Shown: positions 1 through 6,779, numbered from the stretch's first letter. The stretch is 7,122 nt of DNA from Paraktedonobacter sp034438135 (GCA_034438135.1 DAOTTL010000439.1:1-7122), one strand, 5' to 3'. The notes: generated by a model not told the origin, from the sequence alone. Numbers and translations are program-made.

Positions 1-3000
1 ACACCGTTTAACCCTCCTGCATGGCTTACCAGGCTTTGCAAGATAATCTGGCGTGGACGGGGATTTCTCTTTAGCACAGTGGTACTTAGCGGTCTGCTGA
101 ACATTATTGATGCGTTGCCCTTTCTCGATCCTTCCAGTTTGCAAAATCTGCTGCTTGCCGGGCTGATTTCTCACTGGTATATCCTGCTCTCACTTTTCTT
201 CGTCTTGCTTGTACTCACGACTATCTGTGGACTGATTGCACGACTCGGCGCACCGCTCTCCGAGAATGGACTACGACGCGAGTATCTCAAGATGCTGACC
301 AGCGAACGAGAGATGGCGACTCTCCAGGGCGTTCCGGCTGGTCTGATCGCTCAGAGTGTCCGTCTATCCGATATTTTCATCGCACCCCAATTTCGTCCTA
401 ATCGTTCGCTGGTAGATTTTCCACTCTCCGAACAGGAACTTGACCGTTATCGCCAATCACTTAAACATGGAAACAGCCACTCTGTTGAGCTTGAGCGCGT
501 GGTCTTTGAGTCCGAGAAAAGCTGGCAGCATCTTTTAAAGGAGGGTGATCGCCTGGGACTCGCTGAAGTGTGGAAGCGCCTGAATATAGAGCACACGGCG
601 GTTATCCAGGGCTTTCCAGGCATGGGCAAGAGCACACTGATGGAAAGACTAACCTTGCATATGGCTGCCTGCGGTCTCAAACGGTCCGATCCTGCGATGC
701 CTGAACAGGAGAAGCTTTTCCCGACGCTACTACCAATCCTGCTCCGCCTGGGTGAGTATGCTACGGCACGAGCAGAAACTTCTTCTCTCTCGCTTGATGA
801 CTACCTTGTACAAGTCATGGATGCAAGAAGGCTGCCGGATCTGTCAGCCAGGATCGAGAGGGCGCTTCAGAGCGGTTCGTGTCTGGTAATGCTGGATGGA
901 CTCGATGAGGTGAGCGACCCGACGATGCGTTTACAGGTGCAGGAGCAGATCAGGGCGTTTGTGACGAAACACTCCTCGAACCGCTTTCTGATTACCTCGC
1001 GTGTGGCTGGCTATGATCAGGCTGCGTTTCCCGCCTATCCTCACTTCACCCTGGCTGAACTGAACCAGGAACAGATCACGGACTTTCTGCCACGCTGGTG
1101 CCGTGCGACCCTGGCGCGAGACCGTGGGATCAGTACCTCGGATGCTATGGGTGACGTGAGTATTGAGCAAGAGGTCAATAAGCGTGTAGAGACGCTCCAG
1201 GCAGCACTTCAGGAGAATGCAGGGGTCAAAGAACTGGCTGAGAATCCACTTTTGCTGACGCTCCTGGTGGTAATGCAACAAAATAGCATCGTTCTGCCCC
1301 GACAGCGCGTCGAACTCTATGATGTGGTGACACGCACCTTGCTGGAGAACCGCAATATCGCGAAAAATCTGAAGCCTGTACTCGAATTCCAAGCCATGCA
1401 GTATCTTGGGCCGCTGGCTTTTGAGATGCAGGAGGCCAATAACAGCTTTATGCGCAAACGCGAGGTAGAGGAGCATCTGTCTGTGGTAATTCGTCAGACA
1501 GGTGGAACGGAGGAGGAGATAGCGGAGCAAGTTCAGAGCTTTTTGCTCCATGTACGGGAACGCGGTGGACTCTTTGCTTCGCGAGTCGGAGATTATTTTG
1601 GTTTTATCCATCGCACCTTTCAAGAGTATTTCGCCGCTCGCTTTATGCTCAATAACATCAAAGTGGATCAACATGTATGGATTGACCAACTGGTCGAGCG
1701 TGGGTGCCACCAGGATGCGCTCTGGCGTGAACCTTTTCTGCTGGCAGTGGCCTACCAGAGTCGAGAGAACGAACGGATTGCAAACGCTATCCTGCGCACA
1801 TTGCTGGAGCGAGATAAGGGCAACGATCTCAAGCAGAAGGCTTTTGATCTGCGGCTGGCGGTCGATGCTTTACTTGAGGCCAGAGAACTAACAATCGATG
1901 CTGCTCTACAAACACGGCTGGCTGAGCTACTCCTGGCCACCTATGAGCAAGCACGACGCACACGAGCGTTTGAGATATGCCAGGAAATCGAGAAGAGTGT
2001 AAGCAGTTGGCTGCTCAATTTGCCTAAGGAACTCTATCGACCGCCACCGTTGCTAGAGGTGCTTGTAAAGGCGATCAGCGATGGGACGCACCTGCCTCGC
2101 CAGCGTTCTACCCTCTATTTGCTTGCTGCGAGTGCATCAGCGTTGGAGGCTGGTTCTGACAGTATTTTTGAGGTACTTGTTCCACCACTGTTGGCGCTCA
2201 CAGGTCTACCTGCTATCGGACCCTATACTCCGAGCAAACAGATCGCTGCCACCAACGACTTTGACGTGGCTGACTTTGCCCAAATGACTCTTTCTTTCCT
2301 GGGAAAACGTGGACCAGCAGGCGCATATCTTGAGACTGTACGAGCCTATTTCAAGACCTCACCCGAGCAATTGCGCATGCTTGCTCGCTATTCGCTGGAC
2401 TGCCAAACGCTAATTACTCCGACCTTCGTGCCTCGTTCTGGTGAGATTTATCGGCGCTATGAATCCGCTATCGGGCAATGGATACAATTGCGAGATCGCT
2501 CTGATGAAGGAATTACCGAGCAACGCACAGATGAGTGCCTGGCTATTCACCAGGAATTAGTCGATTGTGCTGAGACAATCAGCTATCCAGCCTCACTACA
2601 TCTTCTGGCTATGCTACAACGATCTACACAAATGGCAGATCAACCCTGGTCACAGGTCTGGCAGAGCTATCTATTAGAACAGATAAATATGGGAAACTTT
2701 CTCAGCTATCGACAGGCAGCCCTGTTATGGAACTCGCTTTTTCCCGACTCACAACTGCAACCGCTGGTGGATATTCTACTGAAACAGTATGTTTCCTCCG
2801 ACTTTACTAGAAGAAGATATGCGCAAAGATTTATTTCATCTTTAAAGAGCGAATTGAGCAATTTGAGCAATTTGAGCAATTTGAGCAATTCGAGCTATTT
2901 GAGAGATTTGAGCTATTTAAGCGAATTGAGATATTTGAGCAATTTGAGCAATTTGAGATATTTGAGCGAATTGAGATATTTGAGCTATTTGATAGATTTG

Positions 3001-3510
3001 AGCTATTTAAGCAATTTGAGTGATAAATTAATAACAAAAGATAGTGTAGAGTTGGCGAAACAGATGCTCGTCGATGCAAACAGCCAGCAGAAGATTGATC
3101 TATTGGGCATCCTTGAGGCTCGGATGTATCAGTTTCAAACAGAAGGCACCAGGGGGCCGGAAGTAGAAACCGAAATACAAACACTGGCCGAAGCTGCCAT
3201 TGCGGCCTCAACAAATGCTGATAGTTATGAAGAAGTGCATGAGGCAGCGTTGGAGGTGTTACGTGCGATCCCTGTATTTGCCAGGAGCGAGATCATCCTG
3301 ATCCGGCAGATCGCAGAACGAGAGCAAAACGAGGACATTCAAACCGCCTGTGCTACGGCTTTAAGCAACGCTCAGTCTGCAAACGTAAACAAAGAAGCAT
3401 GGCAGGAGATAGAGAAGGCTCAAACGTCATCTGCGAGAAGCATAGCCCAGACCGCGAAGAAACTGATAGAGAGCAAACGTCCATCATCTCGTGAAGTAGA
3501 CGTATGGTAA
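1..3510 (+). CDS. Membrane-anchored NACHT-domain STAND ATPase, 5' end outside window
   Basis: Numbering is from the first codon of the window (1169 residues visible). Two hydrophobic segments (about 22-42 and 57-79) suggest membrane anchoring. The NACHT core follows: Walker A GFPGMGKST (204-212), Walker B LVMLDGLDE (295-303), sensor-like RFLITSRVAGYD (328-339), then ENPLLLTLL (about 414-422) and the winged-helix-like FIHRTFQEYFAA (535-546) typical of bacterial NACHT proteins. The remainder looks like helical repeats, interrupted by a leucine-triplet array (952-1008). STAND NTPases use ATP-driven oligomerisation to switch on an effector; some bacterial NACHT proteins act against phage, but no effector domain is visible here and the role is unknown. 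The frame has no stop back to base 1. The GTG at 79 lacks a ribosome binding site and would cut through the first membrane segment, so the real start is probably upstream; a start at 79 would give 1143 residues. It ends TAA and converges on the minus-strand genes. Confidence 0.9.
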   Translation, partial: TPFNPPAWLTRLCKIIWRGRGFLFSTVVLSGLLNIIDALPFLDPSSLQNLLLAGLISHWYILLSLFFVLLVLTTICGLIARLGAPLSENGLRREYLKMLTSEREMATLQGVPAGLIAQSVRLSDIFIAPQFRPNRSLVDFPLSEQELDRYRQSLKHGNSHSVELERVVFESEKSWQHLLKEGDRLGLAEVWKRLNIEHTAVIQGFPGMGKSTLMERLTLHMAACGLKRSDPAMPEQEKLFPTLLPILLRLGEYATARAETSSLSLDDYLVQVMDARRLPDLSARIERALQSGSCLVMLDGLDEVSDPTMRLQVQEQIRAFVTKHSSNRFLITSRVAGYDQAAFPAYPHFTLAELNQEQITDFLPRWCRATLARDRGISTSDAMGDVSIEQEVNKRVETLQAALQENAGVKELAENPLLLTLLVVMQQNSIVLPRQRVELYDVVTRTLLENRNIAKNLKPVLEFQAMQYLGPLAFEMQEANNSFMRKREVEEHLSVVIRQTGGTEEEIAEQVQSFLLHVRERGGLFASRVGDYFGFIHRTFQEYFAARFMLNNIKVDQHVWIDQLVERGCHQDALWREPFLLAVAYQSRENERIANAILRTLLERDKGNDLKQKAFDLRLAVDALLEARELTIDAALQTRLAELLLATYEQARRTRAFEICQEIEKSVSSWLLNLPKELYRPPPLLEVLVKAISDGTHLPRQRSTLYLLAASASALEAGSDSIFEVLVPPLLALTGLPAIGPYTPSKQIAATNDFDVADFAQMTLSFLGKRGPAGAYLETVRAYFKTSPEQLRMLARYSLDCQTLITPTFVPRSGEIYRRYESAIGQWIQLRDRSDEGITEQRTDECLAIHQELVDCAETISYPASLHLLAMLQRSTQMADQPWSQVWQSYLLEQINMGNFLSYRQAALLWNSLFPDSQLQPLVDILLKQYVSSDFTRRRYAQRFISSLKSELSNLSNLSNLSNSSYLRDLSYLSELRYLSNLSNLRYLSELRYLSYLIDLSYLSNLSDKLITKDSVELAKQMLVDANSQQKIDLLGILEARMYQFQTEGTRGPEVETEIQTLAEAAIAASTNADSYEEVHEAALEVLRAIPVFARSEIILIRQIAEREQNEDIQTACATALSNAQSANVNKEAWQEIEKAQTSSARSIAQTAKKLIESKRPSSREVDVW
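2854..3024 (+). repeat. Nineteen-unit 9-bp tandem repeat inside the NACHT gene
   Basis: Nineteen contiguous 9-bp units, consensus TTGAGCAAT, lie in frame and encode triplets such as LSN, LSY, LSE, LRY and LRD. Six units match TTGAGCAAT exactly (2854, 2863, 2872, 2881, 2935, 2944). Three are TTGAGATAT and three TTGAGCTAT. A higher-order pattern is visible: the 24 bp at 2899-2922 recur at 2989-3012 with one mismatch, 90 bp (ten units) later, and the LSE-LRY pair recurs 45 bp apart (2917 and 2962). The block is more AT-rich than flanking coding sequence and contains few stops in other frames, so it also creates spurious antisense reading frames. Copy number could change without breaking the frame. 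Confidence 0.95.
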
Positions 3511-3539
3511 TCAGGGTCAGGGAAGCTAAAACAGGAGGC

Positions 3540-3650
3540 GAAGTGCACAAAGCGCGTCACGGATGGATCGGCTAACATAGCGTTGAGTGCCTCCCGAACC
3601 GTCAGAACAAAGTCTCGTAAGAGCAGCCGCCCGCTTTCAAGAGTAAGCAT
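3540..3650 (-). pseudogene. Truncated GNAT acetyltransferase N-terminus (remnant)
   Basis: Read on the minus strand from the ATG at 3650, the translation starts MLTLESGRLLLRDFV and continues through EALNAMLADPSVTRFVHF. This is the familiar first strand and helix of RimJ/RimL-type GNAT N-acetyltransferases (pattern: ERLxLRxF, then A-L-x(n)-D-P-x-V-T-R-F-V). A complete enzyme would be roughly 160-190 residues. Here resemblance stops after about 37 residues, the acetyl-CoA-binding motif is absent, and the open frame runs through unrelated sequence overlapping the NACHT 3' end to a stop at 3420. A purine-rich stretch (GAGAGAAAGAAG) precedes the ATG. It lies 134 bp downstream of the DUF4097-like pair on the same strand and may once have been part of that transcript. 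Recognition is by eye; an 88-residue read-through small protein starting at 3686 is the alternative. Confidence 0.5.
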
Positions 3651-3784
3651 CTTCTTTCTCTCACACTTTCTGTTACTGTTCAACAATATTCAGAAAGAAC
3701 CAGAAAGAGAACTACCAGGAGAGACAAAGCAAACTGCTCTTCTATCTTTTCACATATACAAACTGACAACGCCAGCACTCAGGC

Positions 3785-4522
3785 TTATGGACCTTTGCGC
3801 AGAACTACTCCCGTATCGTTGAGAGACAGGTTCAGCGTAGCAGTTGGAGCGGCTGATCCAATATCCGTCTTGATATCAGTGGTACTGTCTGGCGTTGACT
3901 GTACCTGACTATAGTCCGACGCAATTGGACCAGGGATGCCCGAAACATCCAGATGAAACGCAGCAACGGAAGGCAACAGCGTCTCAACAGTCCCGCCATT
4001 ATCATCAATCGTTGAAGTACTTCCCTGAGCCAGAGTACCATCAAACGTCACAACACCCCCATTATCGCCAATCTTTGACTGCCCTTCCAGAGTACAGCCA
4101 ATCATCGTAACGGGTCCGCCGTTTACATCCAGATTTATCGTTCCGCTAACCCCGAAAATCGTAACTGTATTAGCCTCATCAAACTCCAAATTTGTATGAG
4201 GCGGTACCGTCATAGTGATCTGTCCATCATCACAGGGGGTTAGATCGAGAATATTGCCAGTGGCATCCTGCTGATACTGGGGGAAAAGGCCCGAGAGCAC
4301 AACCTGATCTGGCTGTCCAACGTAGACCCTGATATCGCCAGTGCACTCCTTCCCAATGATGGACGGATGATCCCCAACCGAGACCGCCACACCACCGTGG
4401 ATGCGCGAGAGCACAAAAATCAGACCACCCACAACCAGAGCCAGCAGAATCAAGCCAGTCACACACCCTCGAATCCGCCTCCCGAGCGGGTTTTGATTTC
4501 TCACATAAGTATTGTTGTACAT
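3785..4522 (-). CDS. Single-pass membrane protein with DUF4097-like beta ectodomain (downstream paralogue)
   Basis: The 245-residue product has a short basic cytoplasmic tail ending RRIRGCV (15-21), one hydrophobic helix (about 21-38, rich in Leu, Val and Gly), and a beta-strand exterior domain with repeated Gly/Asn/Asp turns (DVNGG, GDNGG, DDNGG) spaced about 20 residues apart. This fits the DUF4097 putative-adhesin style of stacked short strands. Topology is inferred as N-terminus inside, repeats outside. The start is the ATG at 4522, not the in-frame ATG at 4546, because GGGGGAG lies 9 bp before 4522. The upstream gene ends 4 bp before this start, so the two are almost certainly translationally coupled. 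The sequence parallels its neighbour throughout (GVSG against GVTG, a shared Cys-x-Leu after the strand, and DIG near the C-terminus), which indicates tandem duplication. The molecular function is unknown. Confidence 0.85.
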   Translation of the reverse strand: MYNNTYVRNQNPLGRRIRGCVTGLILLALVVGGLIFVLSRIHGGVAVSVGDHPSIIGKECTGDIRVYVGQPDQVVLSGLFPQYQQDATGNILDLTPCDDGQITMTVPPHTNLEFDEANTVTIFGVSGTINLDVNGGPVTMIGCTLEGQSKIGDNGGVVTFDGTLAQGSTSTIDDNGGTVETLLPSVAAFHLDVSGIPGPIASDYSQVQSTPDSTTDIKTDIGSAAPTATLNLSLNDTGVVLRKGP

Positions 4523-4526
4523 AGCT

Positions 4527-5459
4527 TTAGTCTCCCCCTTGCGCATTCACAGTGATCGATCCGCCGTTATTGTAAAGCGAGAGCAAGGCCCGTGGACTGG
4601 CACCTATATCCGCATGCATTTCTGAGCCACTGTTGAGCTTCTGAGGCTTTGTATTTGGAAAACTACTGGTAATCGTGCCCTGATTATTTGTAATTGCATC
4701 AACATGTACGGATACATTTAAGGGTAGAGAGAGCGTCATCCCATGACCGTTAGAGGTAAAATGATAGTTTCCATGTGAGTCCAATGAACCCTGAAAAGTG
4801 ATATCCGCGCTATTATTGTCCACCGCGACCGAACCACTTAGCTGGTCCTGAGTGGCAACGATTGCGCCACGATTGCTTCTCAGCAGAGAAGAACCGGACA
4901 AACGGCAATTTTTCACCGTCAGCGAACCGCTATTGGTTGTCAGGGACATCTGGCCCGTCACGCCCACAACCTGGAGTGCCAGATCATTTGTATCGATCTC
5001 AAGATCTGTCTGCGTTGGCACCGTAATATCGAAGACACCTTGATCGGTTGAGTCCACATTATAAATCACAGTCTGCTGATCGCCTGACTCCTGGTAGAAC
5101 TCAGGAAAACCAAAGGGGAGATTAAGAGGACGAGCTGGTTTAATGATGATTTGATTGCCTGGACCTCCCGCGTGAATGTAGAGAGAGGAGGGATGGACGA
5201 CAGATTCATTCACCCCCTGGCTTTCAAGAATCAGTTGGGGATGCGAACTCACCGGGATCACAGTTGAACCTACGGGAAATGGTACATGCAAGATCAGGAC
5301 TGCCAGCGCTCCCAGCAGTACAATGACCAGCAATGTGCCGAGACATCCCACGCACCCCCTACCACGCCTGCGCTGTCTCACGTAAGGCAAGCCCGCGCTT
5401 CCTGAATAAGGGTAGGGATTCTGCCCATAGCCCCCGGCGTTTGGATTGGAATATTGCAT
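4527..5459 (-). CDS. Single-pass membrane protein with DUF4097-like beta ectodomain (upstream paralogue)
   Basis: The 310-residue product starts with a Gly/Tyr/Pro/Asn-rich cytoplasmic segment (1-26), then an Arg cluster RQRRRGRGCV (28-37) and a hydrophobic helix (about 39-57). The rest is a predicted exterior domain of short beta strands with Asn/Ser/Gly turns (TNSGS, SNRGA, DNNSAD, TSNGHG, TNNQG, YNNGG), the pattern of DUF4097-type putative adhesins. There is no cleavable signal peptide, so N-in/C-out anchoring is inferred. The ATG at 5459 has GAGGAG 4 bp upstream; the in-frame TTG at 5480 has no comparable site and would place that Shine-Dalgarno inside the gene. It is the first gene of a two-gene unit with the paralogue at 3785-4522. 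In related bacteria such proteins are often uncharacterised surface or envelope-stress components; that role is only an analogy here. Confidence 0.87.
   Translation of the reverse strand: MQYSNPNAGGYGQNPYPYSGSAGLPYVRQRRRGRGCVGCLGTLLVIVLLGALAVLILHVPFPVGSTVIPVSSHPQLILESQGVNESVVHPSSLYIHAGGPGNQIIIKPARPLNLPFGFPEFYQESGDQQTVIYNVDSTDQGVFDITVPTQTDLEIDTNDLALQVVGVTGQMSLTTNSGSLTVKNCRLSGSSLLRSNRGAIVATQDQLSGSVAVDNNSADITFQGSLDSHGNYHFTSNGHGMTLSLPLNVSVHVDAITNNQGTITSSFPNTKPQKLNSGSEMHADIGASPRALLSLYNNGGSITVNAQGGD
4532..4538 (-). promoter_or_regulatory. Ribosome binding site that fixes the downstream paralogue start
   Basis: GGGGGAG on the minus strand, 9 bp before the ATG at 4522, sits inside the last codons of the upstream gene (whose stop is 4527-4529). 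It makes 4522 the preferred start over 4546 and implies translational coupling. Confidence 0.75.
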
Positions 5460-5463
5460 AAAA

Positions 5464-5469
5464 CTCCTC
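5464..5469 (-). promoter_or_regulatory. Ribosome binding site for the upstream paralogue
   Basis: GAGGAG on the minus strand, 4 bp before the ATG at 5459. It decides this start over the upstream in-frame TTG at 5480. Confidence 0.7.
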
Positions 5470-5515
5470 AAATAGACCAACTAAGATAAAGTAATGGAAA
5501 TTGACCGACTAAGAT
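5470..5515. repeat. 18-bp direct repeat pair upstream of the membrane-protein operon
   Basis: On the plus strand, AAATAGACCAACTAAGAT (5470-5487) recurs as AAATTGACCGACTAAGAT (5498-5515), with two mismatches and a 28-bp period. Both copies lie just upstream of the ribosome binding site of the operon, in its likely 5' leader or promoter. They may be a tandem binding site for a regulator or a simple local duplication. Confidence 0.75.
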
Positions 5516-5578
5516 GATGGACCTTGTCTGATAGCACATCTGAAAGTAGTATACTGCCACTCTAGAGCTTCGATAGAA

Positions 5579-5638
5579 CTATTGGGATAACGTTGAGGTG
5601 CTCTACTTGTAGCATACGAGCTATTGGGATAACGCTGA
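5579..5638. repeat. Direct repeat pair with 42-bp period
   Basis: CTATTGGGATAACGTTGA (5579-5596) recurs as CTATTGGGATAACGCTGA (5621-5638), one mismatch in 18 bp, with start points 42 bp apart. A multiple of three keeps the minus-strand frame open, giving a repeated QRYPNSS in the uncalled 88-residue frame. It could equally be a pair of regulator sites. Confidence 0.8.
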
Positions 5639-5775
5639 TAAGATCGTATTCTTATGCCAAATTTCCGCGGCTTCAACGTTTCATTTTGTGAAAATAGATA
5701 GGAAGCGAAAGCTCCTGAAGCTAAAGAAGTGAGCACCCCAAAAGCGGAAAGCTCTGTTATAGGGAGAGCGAACAT

Positions 5776-5819
5776 TTGACTTAATGGCGCTCTATCTCCT
5801 AAAATACTATCTAATAGTA
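5776..5819 (+). promoter_or_regulatory. Candidate sigma70-type galU promoter with overlapping dyad
   Basis: TTGACT (5776-5781) and TAAAAT (5800-5805) each differ from the -35 and -10 consensus at one base and are separated by 18 bp. Transcription would start near 5812. The inverted repeat TACTAT-CTA-ATAGTA (5805-5819) overlaps the -10 and start site, the position expected for a repressor operator, though it is short. Confidence 0.55.
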
Positions 5820-5832
5820 CATAAAATGCAAT

Positions 5833-5838
5833 AGGAGG
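5833..5838 (+). promoter_or_regulatory. galU ribosome binding site
   Basis: AGGAGG lies 5 bp before the ATG at 5844. It supports that start, which also gives the standard GalU N-terminus. Confidence 0.8.
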
Positions 5839-5843
5839 AATGT

Positions 5844-6713
5844 ATGCGAATACGTAAAGCTGTTCTACCAGTAGCTGGCCTGGGAACACGCGTCCTGCCA
5901 GCAAGTAAAGTTGTGCCCAAAGAAATGTTACCGTTGGTAGATAAACCAACGTTACAATATATCGTTGAAGAGGCAGTCGCGGCAGGTATTGAAGAGATCA
6001 TCTTCGTCACCAGCCGCAGTAAACGCGGGATTGAAGATCATTTCGATGCCTTCCCTGAATTAGAAGCCGTTCTCGAAAGAAAAGGAAAAAAACGAGAGTT
6101 GGCTGGACTACGTCACATCGAAACGATGGCCAAATATGTCTCAGTACGGCAACCGCGTCCGCTGGGCCTGGGCCATGCAATCCTCTGTGCTAAAGATCTC
6201 GTGGGCGACGAGCCATTTGTCGTTATGCTTGGGGATGATCTGGTCGCTCCCGAAACCCCCTGTCTACCTCGTATGATTGAGCTACACGAAAAATATCAGG
6301 GAACAGTTATTTCTCTGTTCACACCTCCACTTGAACAGCTCTCTGCCTTTGGGGTCGCCGCGGTTCAGGACATTGAGGATGATGTCGTTAAAATTCACAC
6401 GCTGGTCGAAAAGCCTAAACTTGAGGATGCACCCTCCAGACTGGCAGTTGCGGGACGCTATGTGCTGACGCCCGACATCTTCGCGCTGCTGGAGAAAACC
6501 CGGCCAGGAGTCGGTGGCGAGATCCAGCTAACAGATGCAATGTTGGTTCAAGCCGAGGCAGGAAATTGTTATGGCCTGCGCTTCAGCGGTATACGCTACG
6601 ATACCGGCACACCTCTGGGCTTACTGACCTCCTCCATCGCCTATGCTCTCAAGCGTCCAGAGATCGCACCTGGCCTGATCGAATACATGCATCAGGTGCT
6701 TCAGGAACACTAA
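5844..6713 (+). CDS. galU: UTP-glucose-1-phosphate uridylyltransferase
   Basis: This cytoplasmic enzyme makes UDP-glucose and pyrophosphate from UTP and glucose-1-phosphate, supplying glucosyl units for envelope polysaccharides, glycolipids and galactose metabolism. The 289-residue product has the usual family length and motifs: AVLPVAGLGTR (6-16) for nucleotide binding, PKEMLPLVDKP (25-35), PLGLGHA (106-112), the metal-binding GDD (130-132), FGV (169-171), EKP with the substrate-contacting lysine (189-191), GRYVL (204-208), GEIQLTDA (225-232), and RYDTGTPLGLL (251-261). The start is supported by a strong ribosome binding site and a promoter just upstream. It is transcribed divergently from the membrane-protein pair and followed by strong hairpins, so it is probably monocistronic. 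A related nucleotidyltransferase acting on another sugar is possible, but the EIQLTDA and KEMLP motifs favour GalU. Confidence 0.95.
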   Translation: MRIRKAVLPVAGLGTRVLPASKVVPKEMLPLVDKPTLQYIVEEAVAAGIEEIIFVTSRSKRGIEDHFDAFPELEAVLERKGKKRELAGLRHIETMAKYVSVRQPRPLGLGHAILCAKDLVGDEPFVVMLGDDLVAPETPCLPRMIELHEKYQGTVISLFTPPLEQLSAFGVAAVQDIEDDVVKIHTLVEKPKLEDAPSRLAVAGRYVLTPDIFALLEKTRPGVGGEIQLTDAMLVQAEAGNCYGLRFSGIRYDTGTPLGLLTSSIAYALKRPEIAPGLIEYMHQVLQEH

Positions 6714-6736
6714 GCTGGTCAGCACTATAAGTCAGC

Positions 6737-6776
6737 CCTGCTTTTGCAAAAGCAGGTCAAAAGGCTTTTGGCCTGC
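6737..6776. repeat. Two overlapping, mutually exclusive palindromes after galU
   Basis: A perfect 20-bp palindrome with arms CCTGCTTTTG and CAAAAGCAGG (6737-6756) overlaps a second near-perfect palindrome (6752-6776; 12 pairs around a central G, one of them G-U). The GCAGG at 6752-6756 can pair with CCTGC on either side. It begins 23 bp after the galU stop. There is no T-run, so it may protect the 3' end or help termination rather than act as a classical intrinsic terminator. Confidence 0.75.
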
Positions 6777-6779
6777 ATA

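Larger units (their letters stand above)
5460..5843. other. Divergent intergenic region between the membrane-protein pair and galU
   Basis: This 384-bp stretch serves two divergent transcription units. It holds two unrelated pairs of direct repeats on the operon side (5470-5515 and 5579-5638) and a sigma70-like promoter with an overlapping dyad on the galU side (5776-5819). On the minus strand TATACT (5548-5553) resembles a -10 box for the membrane-protein operon but has no good -35. A minus-strand frame (ATG at 5775, stop at 5509, 88 residues) predicts one hydrophobic helix followed by basic residues and a repeated QRYPNSS, but it has no convincing ribosome binding site and its start overlaps the galU promoter, so it is not called as a gene. 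Confidence 0.6.

Noticed and set aside
931..1710. Minus-strand frame of 259 residues inside the NACHT gene
   Set aside because: It lies opposite the conserved NACHT core, shows no recognisable family motifs, and is explained by the constraint of the plus-strand gene.
2854..3024. CRISPR-like array
   Set aside because: Units are 9 bp, contiguous and translated in frame with no spacers.
2831..3214. Minus-strand frame of 127 residues rich in NCSNCSN
   Set aside because: It is the antisense of the 9-bp repeat array in the NACHT gene, which lacks stops in several frames; no ribosome binding site or family similarity.
3666..3697. CTTTCTG/CAGAAAG inverted repeat as a terminator
   Set aside because: Seven-base arms with an 18-base loop and no T-run are too weak to support a call.
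4523..4546. Earlier ATG (4546) for the downstream membrane protein
   Set aside because: It would overlap the upstream gene by 20 bp and place the strong GGGGGAG ribosome binding site inside the gene; 4522 is better supported.
5805..6010. Minus-strand frames overlapping the galU 5' end
   Set aside because: They are shadows of galU with no independent start signals or similarity.
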